Positions 32,501 to 44,454 of a stretch of DNA of 64,000 bases are shown here, piece after piece. A program made the position numbers and the translations under genes. The stretch covers positions 844,001-908,000 of the forward strand of contig JAJGOT010000214.1 of the NCBI GenBank assembly GCA_022457155.1, given 5' to 3'. This stretch comes from Cladopsammia gracilis (lineage: Eukaryota > Cnidaria > Anthozoa > Scleractinia > Dendrophylliidae). Every line of letters begins with the position of its first letter. The stretch's first letter is position 1. The notes beneath the pieces were generated by a model that saw nothing but the letters and a program-made list of their open reading frames with translations, did no database searches and had not been told where the DNA came from.

Positions 32501-35500
32501 TTATATTTCCTCATGTGTATAGAACGCGGTTTTGCCCCGGTGATACATGTATTTTATGTTCTTGTTTCATGACAGCCAGCTTGAGCCATTCATTACTTAC
32601 TACCATATTTAATTCTTAGGACACAGGCAGGAACCCTGATCATTTCCCACACTCCTTCACGCGCGGTGTCATGGAGGGCATTTGGTGGTCGTTTGTGAGC
32701 ATGACTACAGTCGGGTAAGAACAGAAACGGTTCTCCCATTACTTTCCACATCCGTTAACCCCATTCAGATTGGGGGGGGGGGGGGGGGGGGGAGGGAGGG
32801 GGGAGGCGAAAATTTATAACTTTAGAAGCATTCAACCAATACCCACCAACTCCCACCAACTTCATGACGTTTTCTTTTATTTATGCGGAAACATTTAATT
32901 TTGAAACAGAGTTTTAATCATGACACGTGACCTTTCCATGGCACGTTTTAACGTTGAAGATGATTTCACCACTTAATTTGGTGCTTTTCTTACAAAATGG
33001 CGGCCATGCGGAATGATGACACAATTTCCGCTTTCAAAATAATGTGGAGACAAAATGACTTGGGTTTTATGGTGCACGACCTCCTAATCACGTGCGAGTC
33101 GAAAGTTCAAGCGGTTATTTTCTTAGGGAGTAAACTATTTTGAGGCATCACAAATGACACATTATCCAATAAAGAAGGCCGTTGAGTTGGAAGGTACTGG
33201 ATTTGCCAGTTACTTGAGATGACGTTCCTTTTTCCCGCGTAGGTATGGTGACCGGATTCCTAAGTCACTGGCTGCCCGTTTGTTTGGCATCCTTTGGATT
33301 CTGGCTGGTCTCGTCCTGTGCTCCTTTTTTACCGCCACTTTCACAAGCGCCTTGACTTCGTCGTCCCTGCATCATCGCAATTCTCTTCTTGGAGTAAAGG
33401 TGACCATAACAACATTTAACAATTATTGGATTCGGTTTTCGCATGATAGCGATGATTATCAAGGCCAAAGTTTGTGTTATCTGCCGAAGCCGAGCTGCAC
33501 TTGTAAAGACAAGAGCGCGCCCAAAAATGTGATCAATGTACAGCATAAAACTATTGTCTGTAGGTATGACGTCATTTCTACATATACAAAATTCATTGTC
33601 TGTAGGCATGACGTAACAGAAACAGCAAGCAATAATTAGCTGCATGCTTATAGCCAATCAAAATCGAGCTAGTGACACCAATGTATAATAATTTCTTTTG
33701 TTTGACCCTTTGCAGACCCAAAGTCAAAAAATGACTTCTCAATTATTTGACATTCATTTATAGTAATCCTAACCCTGGAAATTTGTCGATTTATCAAGCG
33801 TTTTTCTGAAGTTGACGGATGGTGATAGATTTCCTTGCAGCTTTTTGATCCACCTGACTGTTGACAATATATTATATTGTATGAATATAGTACATTTCGA
33901 TCGATATTGGTGCATGAAATCACCAAATAAGTGGGATTGTAGGCAATTGTAGTTTACGCGTGAGGCATTTTTCAATTGCGAATGGCATCTACAAGGGTAG
34001 TTTGATCTGACAATCATATTGATATTGTAATGGCAACGAAGGACCGCTAAATGCATGACTACGCCTTGAATTATCTGCAGAAAGGTCTTAGAATATAGGT
34101 ACCACTTCAAATTCAAGTCATATCGTATATGACATGCAATCTCTTCTCACACAGGTTGCAGTTATGGCGGACAGCCATGCGTACGACGAGGCTTTGAAAC
34201 AGGCTGCAAATTTAAAAGGTATGTTATAAGAGCTTTGTACTTTTGACGAATCGTGGTTGTTCGCGCCCATACAAATTTGCTTCTGTGTCACTTCTAGTTT
34301 CGTCCAGATAACTCTCCCTAAAACGTGCTCGTGTTCTAAGCACTAAACCGTCGGAATTGTATATCATTTGAAAGTTTCCGGTGGTTGTCTGGCAACCATA
34401 ACACAAAAACAGAGCTCCTGTGACGTCAGAAAAGTTACAAATGACCGTTGCTGAACTCATCGTTTAAGGCAAAAGAAAGGCAAATTAATACTTTGAAATA
34501 AACCGATAAAACAACAACGTGCAAACAATCAATGGATTCTCCGACTGAAATTGAGAACGAGCAATCAAAATACATTGGGGAAAATATTCGACATAAACAA
34601 CACAGCTGCTTTCGTTCGCAAATCTGTGAAAACAAAATGGCGCAAATAGAACTCAACCATGCCTTGGGACGAACTTGTCTACATAATCGTCAAGTAAAAA
34701 CAAACAAACAAACAAACAAACAAACAAGAAAACGCATAAAGGTGTTGTCTAAACCTGATTAGGCTTCGCAAGGTTTTTGCCGGTCACATATGTCTGGTCT
34801 AGAAAGCAATCGCAACTTGGTTCGCGCTTTGAAATCCCCCCCTTCCCCCATCACCCCCCAGGCATCGGTTGCATGAAGGTGGTCATGTTTTGCAATTGGT
34901 TAATGGAATTTTATTACGTTTGTTGGGACTGAAAAAAATTACCATTTCTTTGAATAAAAAGACTGCAATTTATATTATTGCGTTTCAGAATACACTAACT
35001 TCTTTGAAATGTACGATGCGCTCGTAGTAAAAGGGGAAGTGGATGGCATTTTGGCGGACATTTACACGGCCTCCTATTACATGGATAATATCAAGGATCC
35101 TCGATTAGCCGTGTCCATGTTCTTTGGCACCCAGCGGTCCATCGGATTTGCAATTTCAGACCGAAGTGTTATGATGAGGCTCCACGTTCCATGTTTAATT
35201 GACCTGTTCAAATACAGACAGCGCGATATCAAGAAGATCATTCTTCGACACACAGAGGCATTTCATGTGAGTTGATAAATTAATCATTTTTCTTTTAGTC
35301 ATGCCTTCTTTTGCAGAATGCTCTCGGTTACTACTTCTGAGTCAGTGAAAGGCTAAAAGTGAGGCAATGAGCCAGTTCTTTCCTAATACCATTCTTAGGA
35401 ATAAATTTGAAGAGAGTGCCAATAGGGTGTCAATTCAGGGTTTTAAACCCTAAACCTAGAACTTTCGCGGCACACACCTATCCTAAATTGACGGGAGAAC

Positions 35501-36395
35501 CCCCCCCTCCCGGGGAATAAAGCGACTCACGTGACATTCTTAACTGTTCTTCAGACTGAAACCAGGAACCGCAAGGTGTCAGAAGAGGAGACGGACGATA
35601 TTTTGACGTTGCTTGATGGGAATTCGCCTGGATTTAGGACCACACTTCATGCAATGTTGATCACATTCTTCATGTTGTTGACAATGGGTTTCGTTTACGA
35701 GTCCTGTGTCACAAAGCTCAGGGACAAGAGACTGACAAGTAAGTTACACTATGATATGGTTAAAAGTATCTTGTAATCGCATGGTCGAGGATTCCACCCC
35801 GAGAACTTGAAGCACGTTTACTCTCTTCACTTCTTTTTCCCTTTTGATTAAGAATAGGCTCTCTTTAGGGAGCTTGTGTCAACTGCACGCTGCTACAGTT
35901 AAATCAACCGGTCTTCTATTGACGTCTTGGGGTCTACCAGTTAAAGGCAACTCACTACGTCACCTGGTAGGCAGCAATAATATTATTAACCCACGCGGCT
36001 GTCACGCGGCTGTCACGCGCGACTGTCATACGTGGTCTTTATTATCGTCTTGTCTGATTATCTTCAGCCAACGGTTTTATCAATTCCACGTCTTAAAAAA
36101 AAAATATTTAGAGGTTCAGAGGTTTTAATATTAGAACTTGCGGTTAGCAAACTTCCTGTGACACCGCCGATAGCAGTGTCTATGCGCACATGCACAGTGG
36201 ACACAAAAAGGTATAGCTTTTGTTGTTTTGCCGTGTGGTCTAAAAACACGGTTTAAAATTGTAGAATTTTGCCTTTTTGCCTGTGAAAGGTTAATTACTT
36301 CACTGTCTGAGACAAAATGACTCATTTATTTTACAGGTCCCAAGAAAAGCAACAACATGGAAATGGAATTTCCCACTTGCAAACCAAACCGCTGA
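29571..36395 (+). CDS. iGluR-like channel subunit with K+ selectivity filter (513 aa, 7 exons)
   Basis: Predicted plasma-membrane ligand-gated channel. Exons: 29571-30275, 32620-32714, 33243-33399, 34155-34218, 34989-35266, 35555-35738, 36337-36395. GT-AG sites and phases (0,2,0,1,0,1) agree throughout. It has a signal peptide at 1-20, no amino-terminal domain, and S1 from about 50 to 200 (IKPPYIF at 59-65) with a charged insert at about 66-115. M1 spans about 216-235, the pore helix is IWWSFVSMT and the filter is T265-V-G-Y-G-D270. M3 spans about 279-303 with FTATFTSALT in place of SYTANLAAF; S2 follows to about 433 (EVDGILADIYTASYY); M4 spans about 464-482. The tail is short. The filter is that of potassium channels and bacterial GluR0, so K+ permeability is inferred. 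The ligand is unclear because the usual S1 arginine motif is absent. AATAAA overlaps the sequence just after the stop. Confidence 0.9.
30276..32619. other. First intron of the plus-strand channel gene
   Basis: AT-rich, with repeated GTGTTACACTTTTTGCAC motifs near 30925-30985 and AGCCAATCAGAATCGAG near 30995; a similar AGCCAATCAAAATCGAG lies at 33652. A 78-codon minus-strand frame (31670-31906) is unrecognised and has no supporting context. Confidence 0.4.
32755..33120. mobile_element. TTAA-ended repeat, copy D (truncated), between pore exons
   Basis: Starts TTAACCCCATTCAGATTGGG and enters a G-run of about 22, followed by a body with ACTTCATGACGTTTTC and CACGTGACC that resembles the other copies. 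No matching right terminus was found. It lies in the intron between the two exons that split the selectivity filter. Confidence 0.5.
35850..36215. repeat. Dispersed repeat shared with 17560-18360
   Basis: Contains TGCACGCTGCTA, CTTTATTATCGTCTTGTC and GTGACACCGCCGATAGCA...GCGCACATGCACAGTGGACAC in the same order as in the GABA-B receptor intron, within the sixth intron of this gene. It is a shorter version with internal deletions. Confidence 0.5.
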
Positions 36396-36401
36396 AATAA
36401 A

Positions 36402-37450
36402 TACTGCAAGTGTGAATTAAACGAGTACACTATTAAGTAGTCTAAACGACTGCCAATGTCTGTCCACGGCAGGAAATCGCGATAGCCTTTCATTGTTAGT
36501 TAGCCTAAAACCTCGCTTGAGCAAATATCCTAGGAAACATCCTTGTTAGACTACGAGACTACGATTGACAATACAACTCGACGATAATACAATGGAATCT
36601 ATTTTTTCTGCCTCCATGCATCCTTTATGATTGAGAAGTTTCTCTTGGCTGTATTATATTCCTGCTTTTATTTCTGAGAATCAGGGTCCATTTATCAGAA
36701 AGCCGGTTAAAGTGACACTGTCCAGGCTGAATGTTATATTTTCATGATTATGGCCAGGAGCTTGCATTAAGCTTGTTTTATTATCTTGAAATTGGAAGAA
36801 AAAAATCGCCAAAATTGATGGACGGAAAGAAATATGAACTTAAAAGACAAAATAACGACAAAAAGACTCAAAATTCCACCAGAATGGAAAGTTTGATTTC
36901 TTAAACGCCTGCATGTCAATAAATCAAAATTCACTTCCATCCTTGTGATCCTTAAGATCCTGCACTTTTTCACCAAACTACTGCTTCTGTTTTGCTCTAT
37001 AAGATCATTTTATCCAATTTAGTTATATATTTGGTGGTATTGGCGATATAACATGGAAATTGAGTAAACAAATTTTTTTTCGGCGGGACAGACTCCCTTT
37101 AACGCGCTGTTCAAGACAAGACTAAACTTGCCGTTTATTCTGTGTTAACTTAATCGTGCTTTGAACAATCCATTATTTTGTCATTCAAGGACGTTGTTCT
37201 CGGTGTTTCTTTTGTGATTGCTTGAAGTCCTAGAATCCATAATTATCACAAGGGCTATATCCATGATTTGGAAGAGCTGATGTGCTTAAATCTACACATG
37301 ACTTTAATAAGAGTAGTCTCTGTACCTGTGAAAAGGTATTAAACCAGAAAAAACGACAGTGAACTGAGAACGTCTTAACGTCTTACTTTTTAAACGTGAG
37401 ATTGGATTAGAGTGGTGCCCCTCTAGAAAGGAAATTCTAGCGTCTTTTGG
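36402..37450. other. Region between the convergent channel genes, no gene seen
   Basis: About 1 kb of AT-rich sequence downstream of the plus-strand channel gene. No long open frame with recognisable content and no clear repeat. It presumably holds the 3' UTR. Confidence 0.4.
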
Positions 37451-37454
37451 AGTG

Positions 37455-37885
37455 TAGTGTAAGGTGAGTAATGCAAAACAATGCAATGCAGCGTATTGTA
37501 ATTCAAAGCAATATAATGGAATATATATGTTGTGGTGCAATTTTGTCCTTGGTGCAAATTTTATTTTCCTTTGTTTTTGGGTATGGAAATGTATGATAAA
37601 GTATGACAATGAGTTTTGAACAAAGGAAAAGAAAATTTGCACCAGGGACAAAATTTGCACCACAACATATACATGTACAAGGACATGTAAGCAGTTATTT
37701 TGCAGTCTGTTGAGTGTAATCTTCCAGGTTGAGTTCAGTATTAAAACCCTCACCATGTAACACAAGCAAGTAATGCAGAACAATGCAATGCAGCGTATTG
37801 CAAATCAAAGTAATAAAATAAAATATGTACAAGGAAATGTAAGAAGTTTCCGTAGTTTGTCGAGTGTTATCGTCCAGGTTCAGGG
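37455..37885. repeat. Partial tandem repeat with AATGCAATGCAGCGTATTG unit
   Basis: AACAATGCAATGCAGCGTAT occurs at about 37478 and 37778. ACATGTACAAGGACATGTAAGC and TCTTCCAGGTTGAGTTC-like blocks occur at about 37670-37735 and again, diverged, at about 37825-37885. The first unit is interrupted by the 138-bp foldback at 37529-37666. Confidence 0.55.
37529..37666. mobile_element. Foldback MITE (138 bp)
   Basis: The left end GTTGTGGTGCAATTTTGTCC...TTTCCTTTG is mirrored by CAAAGGAAA...GACAAAATTTGCACCACAAC, with arms of about 49 bp. The flanks show ATATAT directly repeated on both sides (possible target duplication), and the insertion splits a unit of the surrounding tandem repeat. Confidence 0.75.
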
Positions 37886-38407
37886 TTCATACTATGTAAT
37901 ATAGTTTAATGCAATGTACTGTTAAAGTAATGCAAAAAATAAATTAATGTGGTTCTAATCTTTGTGTCTGTTAACAACATTTTATTCTGTGAATCATACA
38001 TTGTGATCATTCAAATGAATGCTGCTGAGCAGTATTTCCCTGTGGTGCTGTTTGTTACGTTGTACAAGGTAGTTCCACGTTTTTTAAGTCTGTGGGATCG
38101 ATATTTGAAGGTATTGACATCTTCGTTCTACCCAGGGAAGATAAAATTGATATCTTCACATGTTTCAAGATATGATGTTTCTAAGTGGGAGTAATCCGTG
38201 GTATTTCACTGAAGTTTATATAATGATGTGCAATGTTTCATTCAACTTGGCGTACAGAACATTGCCCTGAGAATCAAGTACGTGCACGTGAATTTTTTGT
38301 TGTATGCAAATTCCATGAAGAAAATATTTGAGAAGAGGAAGGTATAGAGGAACGCCTTTTACTTTACCTTGCCTTACCTTGTGAACTGGTTCCGATGTTC
38401 TGGAGGG

Positions 38408-38557
38408 TTGTCCAATACTCGAACAAATTTATGCATACGGCATTGTGTTGTATAATATGACCATAACAATAGTTTAACAATACATTCTAGACGGCACAAT
38501 ACAGCACAATGTATTACCGTACAATGCTATGCATAAATTTGTCAGAGTATTGGACAA
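38408..38557. mobile_element. MITE (150 bp) with ~30-bp inverted ends
   Basis: TTGTCCAATACTCGAACAAA plus TTTATGCATA on the left is mirrored by TATGCATAAA plus TTTGTCAGAGTATTGGACAA on the right. Interior AT-rich, non-coding. Confidence 0.75.
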
Positions 38558-39004
38558 GTATGATGTTCTGGCTTTGCCCAAATACAAACTGCTATACTAG
38601 CTAATACGAGACGTTTATTGATATGAACTAAAGCCATTATTTGAATTTGCGTGTTTATAGTGTTGTTTGTTTGCAACTTGACAGTAAAATCGCATTGCAA
38701 TTTCAGAGTACAAATAGTTATCAGGCCAAAAGATATCTTATTACACGATCAGAAATACTATTCGCTAAAAGCTAAATTATTTTTCATGCAAAGATCAAGA
38801 AAATAAGAATTTTTACAGGACTTAAAAAAAGTTGTACAACCTCTAATTTTAGTAGATGAGCAATGGTGCTCGCTCAAATTGTTAATTTTTGTTGAATGAG
38901 GTCATTCAGTGTGCATGTTTAATTTACAGAGGAAGAATAAACAGACTTAAGACATGCTGGCTTCATCTACCGGACTTGTTAGTATTTCCCTGTTAGTAGC
39001 ATAT

Positions 39005-39542
39005 TTAACCCTATTCGGCCTTCAAACGCCATCAAACTTTGTGACTTTTCCTAAAATTTATTTGACAACAATTTCATATGACAATTTTTTGATCACGTGA
39101 CTTGCTGTTTCCATAGCAACAAGATTTTGACAGCCATGTTTTTTTGAAATTTGCATATTTATACCTTTGAATGAAGAAAAACAATGTTTATTGGTATAAC
39201 TTTTATATTTTTACGTCATTTAGCGTTTATTTATTGGTTTTCATTAATTTTGGGTGAATTTGGATGGTTTTTAAGAGGTTTTAAAACAATTCAGAAATCC
39301 AAGATGGCGGATCAAAGATGGCGGCCGCATAACTAATTACCTAATAACTACGTCATATGACGTCATCGTTCCATTGTGTGGACCGCAAAGGAGACAGTTT
39401 TGGACGTACTTATACCCTCTCGTTTTCATTGTCATAGCCTTAATGTTCTTGAAGTTACGAAGGGGGGGGGGGGGGAGGGCACAATGTGCCTCCCCCCCCC
39501 AGGCTCAGAAACTCAAAAAAAGCCTAGGCTGAATAGGGTTAA
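39005..39542. mobile_element. TTAA-ended repeat, copy B (complete, 538 bp)
   Basis: Starts TTAACCCTATTCGGCC and ends AGGCTGAATAGGGTTAA. Inside the right end is a G-run followed by CACAATGTGCC and a C-run. The body has GATCACGTGACTTGC, AAGATGGCGG and TACGTCATATGACGTCATC. Non-coding. TTAA at both termini fits a non-autonomous piggyBac- or Kolobok-type transposon; class not proven. Confidence 0.7.
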
Positions 39543-40257
39543 CGGGGGAAAACACTTTGCTCTATCAGAATGCAGCAATGAAATGATATCTTATTACACG
39601 ACAACAAGCACTATCCGGTAACAGCAATGTTACGAGAAGTTTTCAAATGATTTTCAAGTAAAGGTTAACAACATCAAGGTTAATTTATAAAACGTAAACA
39701 TTTGGACAAGCTGAATGTTTTAACACGCTAAAATTTATATTACTGACGCCGATCATTATGCATTTCAAATTTAATTCGCGGAGGTAGAATAAACAAACCC
39801 AAGACAGGCATATATGTTTACTGCAAATCCTGAGGGCGGGGGGATTTGGGAAGCCCTACAGTGTATGTGCGCTTCATAGGTACTGTATGTGCAACCCCAG
39901 ACGGTATGGGATTTCATCCACTGTGTTTTGAAAATGGACTTAACGAATTTGGCCGTTGTCGTCTGCAAATTGGGCATAGTTTTGGCCATTTTTGCCTACA
40001 TAAACGAGGCCAAATTTAAGGCGTTTATTATCTGTCAAAACGCGAAATAATTGACAATGGCTATTTAGTTCCTCCCATCAGCACCAAACGTTCCTAACAA
40101 GTAAGCTAACATCGAAGTACGAGCTGAATCAGTTGTAATGGTGAGATATGTCGGGTCCAATCCGTTTAAAAAAACAAAGTTCAGAAATATTTTTGAGGAA
40201 GCAAGGAGTGTTTATGTAAGGCATTTCCCGAAAAATGAGCTCCTTCATTCATTCCGT

Positions 40258-40418
40258 GCAGGGGCGTGGCTACCTGTACGCACGTACGCACCTGCGTACC
40301 TGAAAAAGTGGAAAAAAAAAAGAAAGATTTGGGACTTGAGGGTAGGGGGAGGAGGTAGGGGAGTGTTTGAAAACAGTGATCGTGCGTACCTCTGAAAAAT
40401 TCCTGGCTACGACCCTGC
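40258..40418. mobile_element. MITE (~160 bp), imperfect inverted ends
   Basis: GCAGGGGCGTGGCTACC with GTACGCACC on the left is mirrored by GTGCGTACC and CCTGGCTACGACCCTGC on the right. The centre is A-rich, then purine-rich. No coding capacity. Confidence 0.55.
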
Positions 40419-41124
40419 CGTGTCGAGTGAGTAAAACTTTGAACCCTTTTATTCAGCTTTGCCAAGAAACACTGCGACACAGCGCGAAAATTTCGCTCGT
40501 TTTTTCAACCATGTGATCAATAATGTTTCTCTTTCTCTTTTTTTCACTCCTGAGACACGAGATTGTACGCAACATTCCGTCGTTTTCTCTTTTTTTCAAA
40601 ATGCGAAAATAACTACCACCGCCGGATGTACAGTGTATGTCATATAGAGCTACCGATATCGATAGCGCTATGACCATATTTGGGCACTATATCGATTGTG
40701 TTCAATTGTGTTCAGACGTATTTAATGTTGCAGAGATTGCCACGTGGAAGCTCCTGGTTTTCTGTACCCTCTGTAATCACTAGAGATAATGTAAATACTT
40801 TTGCTCGTACATTATAGTCTTGTATAATTCTTATTTTTTATTGTAGTTAAGCGTTATTTTCAAAAACAACAACAACAACAACAACAGCAATAACCTTTAT
40901 TGTTACTCAAGTAAGGTAAAGTAGACTACATTTCTCTATCGTATATAGGTAACATTTTATATTTAGATTAGGTATCCCCAATTAGTGAAGGCTTCCACCA
41001 TAGGCTATGCTTCCTCTGACACGTTTATAAAGTTCTTATTTCTGACTCTCATCAAAATCAGTTTAAATTTTAACAATTATTTCAGTTTCGTCCAACCAAT
41101 TGTATACCGTCTAGTTATTTTCTT

Positions 41125-42379
41125 TTAACCCTATCCAGACCGGGCTTTTTTTGACCGTCTGGGACCGGGGGGGGGGGGCTCCAGAAGCCCCCCCCCCCTA
41201 TGAACTTTGAAACCGCTTATGCTATGGCCACCAAATTTACAGAAGATAATGTTGTCACGAATTCTAGCAACTACAGATACTTTGGTGTCATAATGACGTA
41301 ACGTGACGTCATTATGACGTCATATAGTCGATTTTATTGGCTAAAACAGTCTTTCAACAATATTTTCTCAATTTTGAACATATAACAACAATACTTTAAC
41401 AGCTACCTATTTGATAAAAGTCTTATGTTTACCAACACTGTTTTTGTTGTTAACAATAACAGTGACGTCATTATGACGTCATATACAAAGAAATAACCAA
41501 CTGAAACGTTCTATAAGGCATATCTCTGAAACAAACGGTAGTGTTCATACCAAACTTTCACATATCGATGCAGGAGTAAAAGTCAATGAATTCGTACACT
41601 TTGTTGCCATGGTAACAGCATGTGACGTCATAGAAGTGATGTGTACATATCTTAAAAACTGGAACAGATAACTTTGCAAATTATGGCTTTTCGTGTACCT
41701 AATGAATTCAAAAAGCTTTCTTGAGTGAAAAGGACATTTTTATGATATTTTGACAATAAATGTTTAGAGATAATGGAATTACACAGACAGGTAAATAAAT
41801 TTCCCATTTTATTGTCCGCCATCTTGGATCCGCCATCTTGAATTAATCCAAACGTGTTTATTTCGGTAAAAACACCGAAAAATAAAGCAAATGGACTGCT
41901 AAAGCTTAGTTTATTGTGGGCAAATGTTTTACAATCCAAAATATGGCCAATAATAACATTTTAGAGGGAAAAGACCTTTAGTACAACTTCGATCCGCCAT
42001 CCTGGATTTTGACATTTCATATTCCTCATTTTCCTAAAATTAACGTTCATTAACCTTAATTAATAAACAATTATACATAATTTGATCAATTATCGCTAAA
42101 TTAAGTGAAAAATATTAATTCAATAAGAAAACTTTGAAATAATCTTGATTAAAGCGAAAAATGCTAATTTTGTAAAACATGGGTGTCAAAAAGCGGTTGC
42201 TATGGAAACGTCAATGTCGGTGGACAAAGGACGCTAACGAGAAAATGTTCCCAGATAAATTTTAGGAAAAGTCACCAAATTTGGTGGTCATAGCATCGAC
42301 CGTTTTAAAAAGACACAACTTCAAAGTTCGAGCGGGCTCCAAAAGCCCCCCCCCCCCCCCCCGGTCTGGATAGGGTTAA
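41125..42379. mobile_element. TTAA-ended repeat, copy C (complete, 1255 bp)
   Basis: The left end TTAACCCTATCCAGACCGGG and the right end CCCGGTCTGGATAGGGTTAA are perfect 20-bp inverted repeats, each followed inward by a G-run or C-run (GGGGGGGGGGCTCCAGAAGC on the left, GGGCTCCAAAAGCCCCC on the right). The interior holds repeated TGACGTCATTATGACGTCAT motifs (41295-41325, 41463-41485) and CCATCTTGGATCCGCCATCTT. No protein. Confidence 0.8.
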
Positions 42380-43655
42380 GCTGATACACTAATCAGGCAT
42401 GGACACACACTATATAAATCTGTTTTCCATAACAGAGGGATTTTAAACTCGATTAAATAAGGTCGCTGTTTTTTACAATCGCAGTGAAAGTCATAAAATA
42501 CTCTCTGACTAAAGTTAAAGAACAAATCAGAGTTTTCTGACTCTCGTCGGAAACTTTGCTAATACAGTTATTTTCTATTCTTAAATTAGAAATTACACGA
42601 AACCAATGCATAATGTCGCAAAACGTTATGCATCACGTTTTCGAACAACAAGCACTGTACTGTGGCAATAATACTAGTTATGCAATAATTCCGAGTGGTA
42701 TACTGTAAAATATATCAAACGAGTGACTTGAATTTTTTAGTATACACACAAGCTTTAGGCGAGTGTGTATAGAAAGACAAATCAAGCTACGAATAGGATA
42801 TTTCATGGTACAGCACAAGAAAGTATTGCATAAATAATTTATCCCACGCCTTTATAACTTTGGCACCATTACAATGCTATTTGTAGCTTTGTAATCAACT
42901 TCCTGAATTTTTCCAAAGTTTGCCGAAGACTCCACAAAATTAACCAAGGATGTTCCGAAAACTATCGATGTTTATCCCAAGGTCTTTTACCGTTTTCGGT
43001 TATTTTGCGAAATTTTCAGAAAATAACAGAAGATGACCGAAGACTTCCGAAGAATAGCGAGATATATACGAATATGATTCGATTATAGCCTACTTACACA
43101 TTTAGTTTAGACCACTAGCTAGTTCAATTTTAATACGACGCCGAGAAACTACCGCTGAATACAACCCGTGGCATACCGCGAAATATGCAACGGCTTTCTA
43201 ACCTTCTGATTGGCTGTATTTTTCTCGGCATGGGATAAATAGCTGTACATAACAGAGTAATTAACTAACAAGTACGACAAGAATAATACAACTCCATCTG
43301 TTAATAACAGTGCTGAATAAATGCTTTGTACGCTTTATTCTTGTTCCTGATCTATTTCCTCAGCCTGTAAGATACGAAATGACCAGTAATTACTTGCTTG
43401 ATTATACTTCTTATATTTCTGTGTTTTCGTACCGCAGAGAACATTCAAATTCTGTTTCCCTCCTTTGTAATGGTTCTTTTAATGCGCTTATTGAACTACA
43501 TACTTATGTAAGAAATCTATAGCTGTAAAAACCATGTCAGTAGGGAGACTCTAGACACTCTGTAACAATCATGTAACCCTTTAGAAGTCGTGTAAATGAA
43601 AATAACGAGACCGATAAATCCTCCAAGGTGCGGGATTGCAGAAAATTGGAATATA
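42380..43655. other. Non-coding stretch, no gene seen
   Basis: AT-rich. Only short open frames with no recognisable motif. It contains repeated GAAAATAACNGAAGA- and CCGAAGACT-like words near 42915-43065 but no clear array. Confidence 0.35.
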
Positions 43656-43659
43656 CTAA

Positions 43660-44160
43660 TTTGCATCTCATTGAATAAGAATAGAGGTCATTGTCTCAAT
43701 GCCCCGTTCTAAAAGGAATTGGAAAGAATAGAACCAATTTTCCGCAATCCCGCACCTCATGTAGTCCTGATAAAGGACTCGCCTCTTTATTTTATCTTGC
43801 TTTTTGCTCCGTAGAAAATTAAAAAGCGACGTCGTCGATGAAGAAACAATTTCTATAGGCATTACCAATGATGAAGTGGGAATATATGAGGTGGGAAATA
43901 CCTAGACATATGGATATCAAACAACGACCAAATATAGTGAGTTTTCGAGATATCCAAATATCTAGAGTTGTGTTCAAGTCTTGCTCTTTTAAAGCAAAAT
44001 TGTTTTTCTCATTGTCTTTCTCGTTATAGGAAATGTAGACTCCTAAAATTCGGACCGGATCTTTGATCCATTTAAAATTCAAGGGTTTGCTTCCCTGTTT
44101 CTCCATGGGTCCAACCATATTGCTTTGATTAATTTTATCCTCTTTTTCCTCAGGTTAAAC
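43660..44160 (-). pseudogene. L1-like reverse transcriptase fragment
   Basis: The minus-strand frame reads KINQSNMVGPMEKQGSKPLN, then DPVRILGVYISYNEKDNEKN, ISRKLTIFGRCLISICLGIS and, after a frame break near 43840, SKKQDKIKRRVLYQDY. These match the segment just after the YxDD motif in L1/Tx1-like ORF2 proteins (compare LGVWISINRELSASLNYNEK in the element at 61239-63290). Only about 500 bp remain. It lies just 3' of the minus-strand channel gene. Confidence 0.7.
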
Positions 44161-44454
44161 CATGACAAGGGTTGAATCAATCAAAACAAGCGTTGCCTTT
44201 TGAAGCTTAGTAGCCAACGGCAACTACTCGAGATTAACCCAACTTAATTATGTGATAAGGAGTAATAGCACTACACCATATACATGAATGGAATGGTACT
44301 AGGGCCCATTGCAGGGTCCCCATTTTCCTTATTGTTGGCTGGTTTCCACTGGGAACATTAAGACAAAAACGACCAGGACATGCTCAGTATACCGACCTTC
44401 AGGGTCCAACGTACAAAACGCTTATAACCGCTTCCATTACAAAAAAAAAATTAC

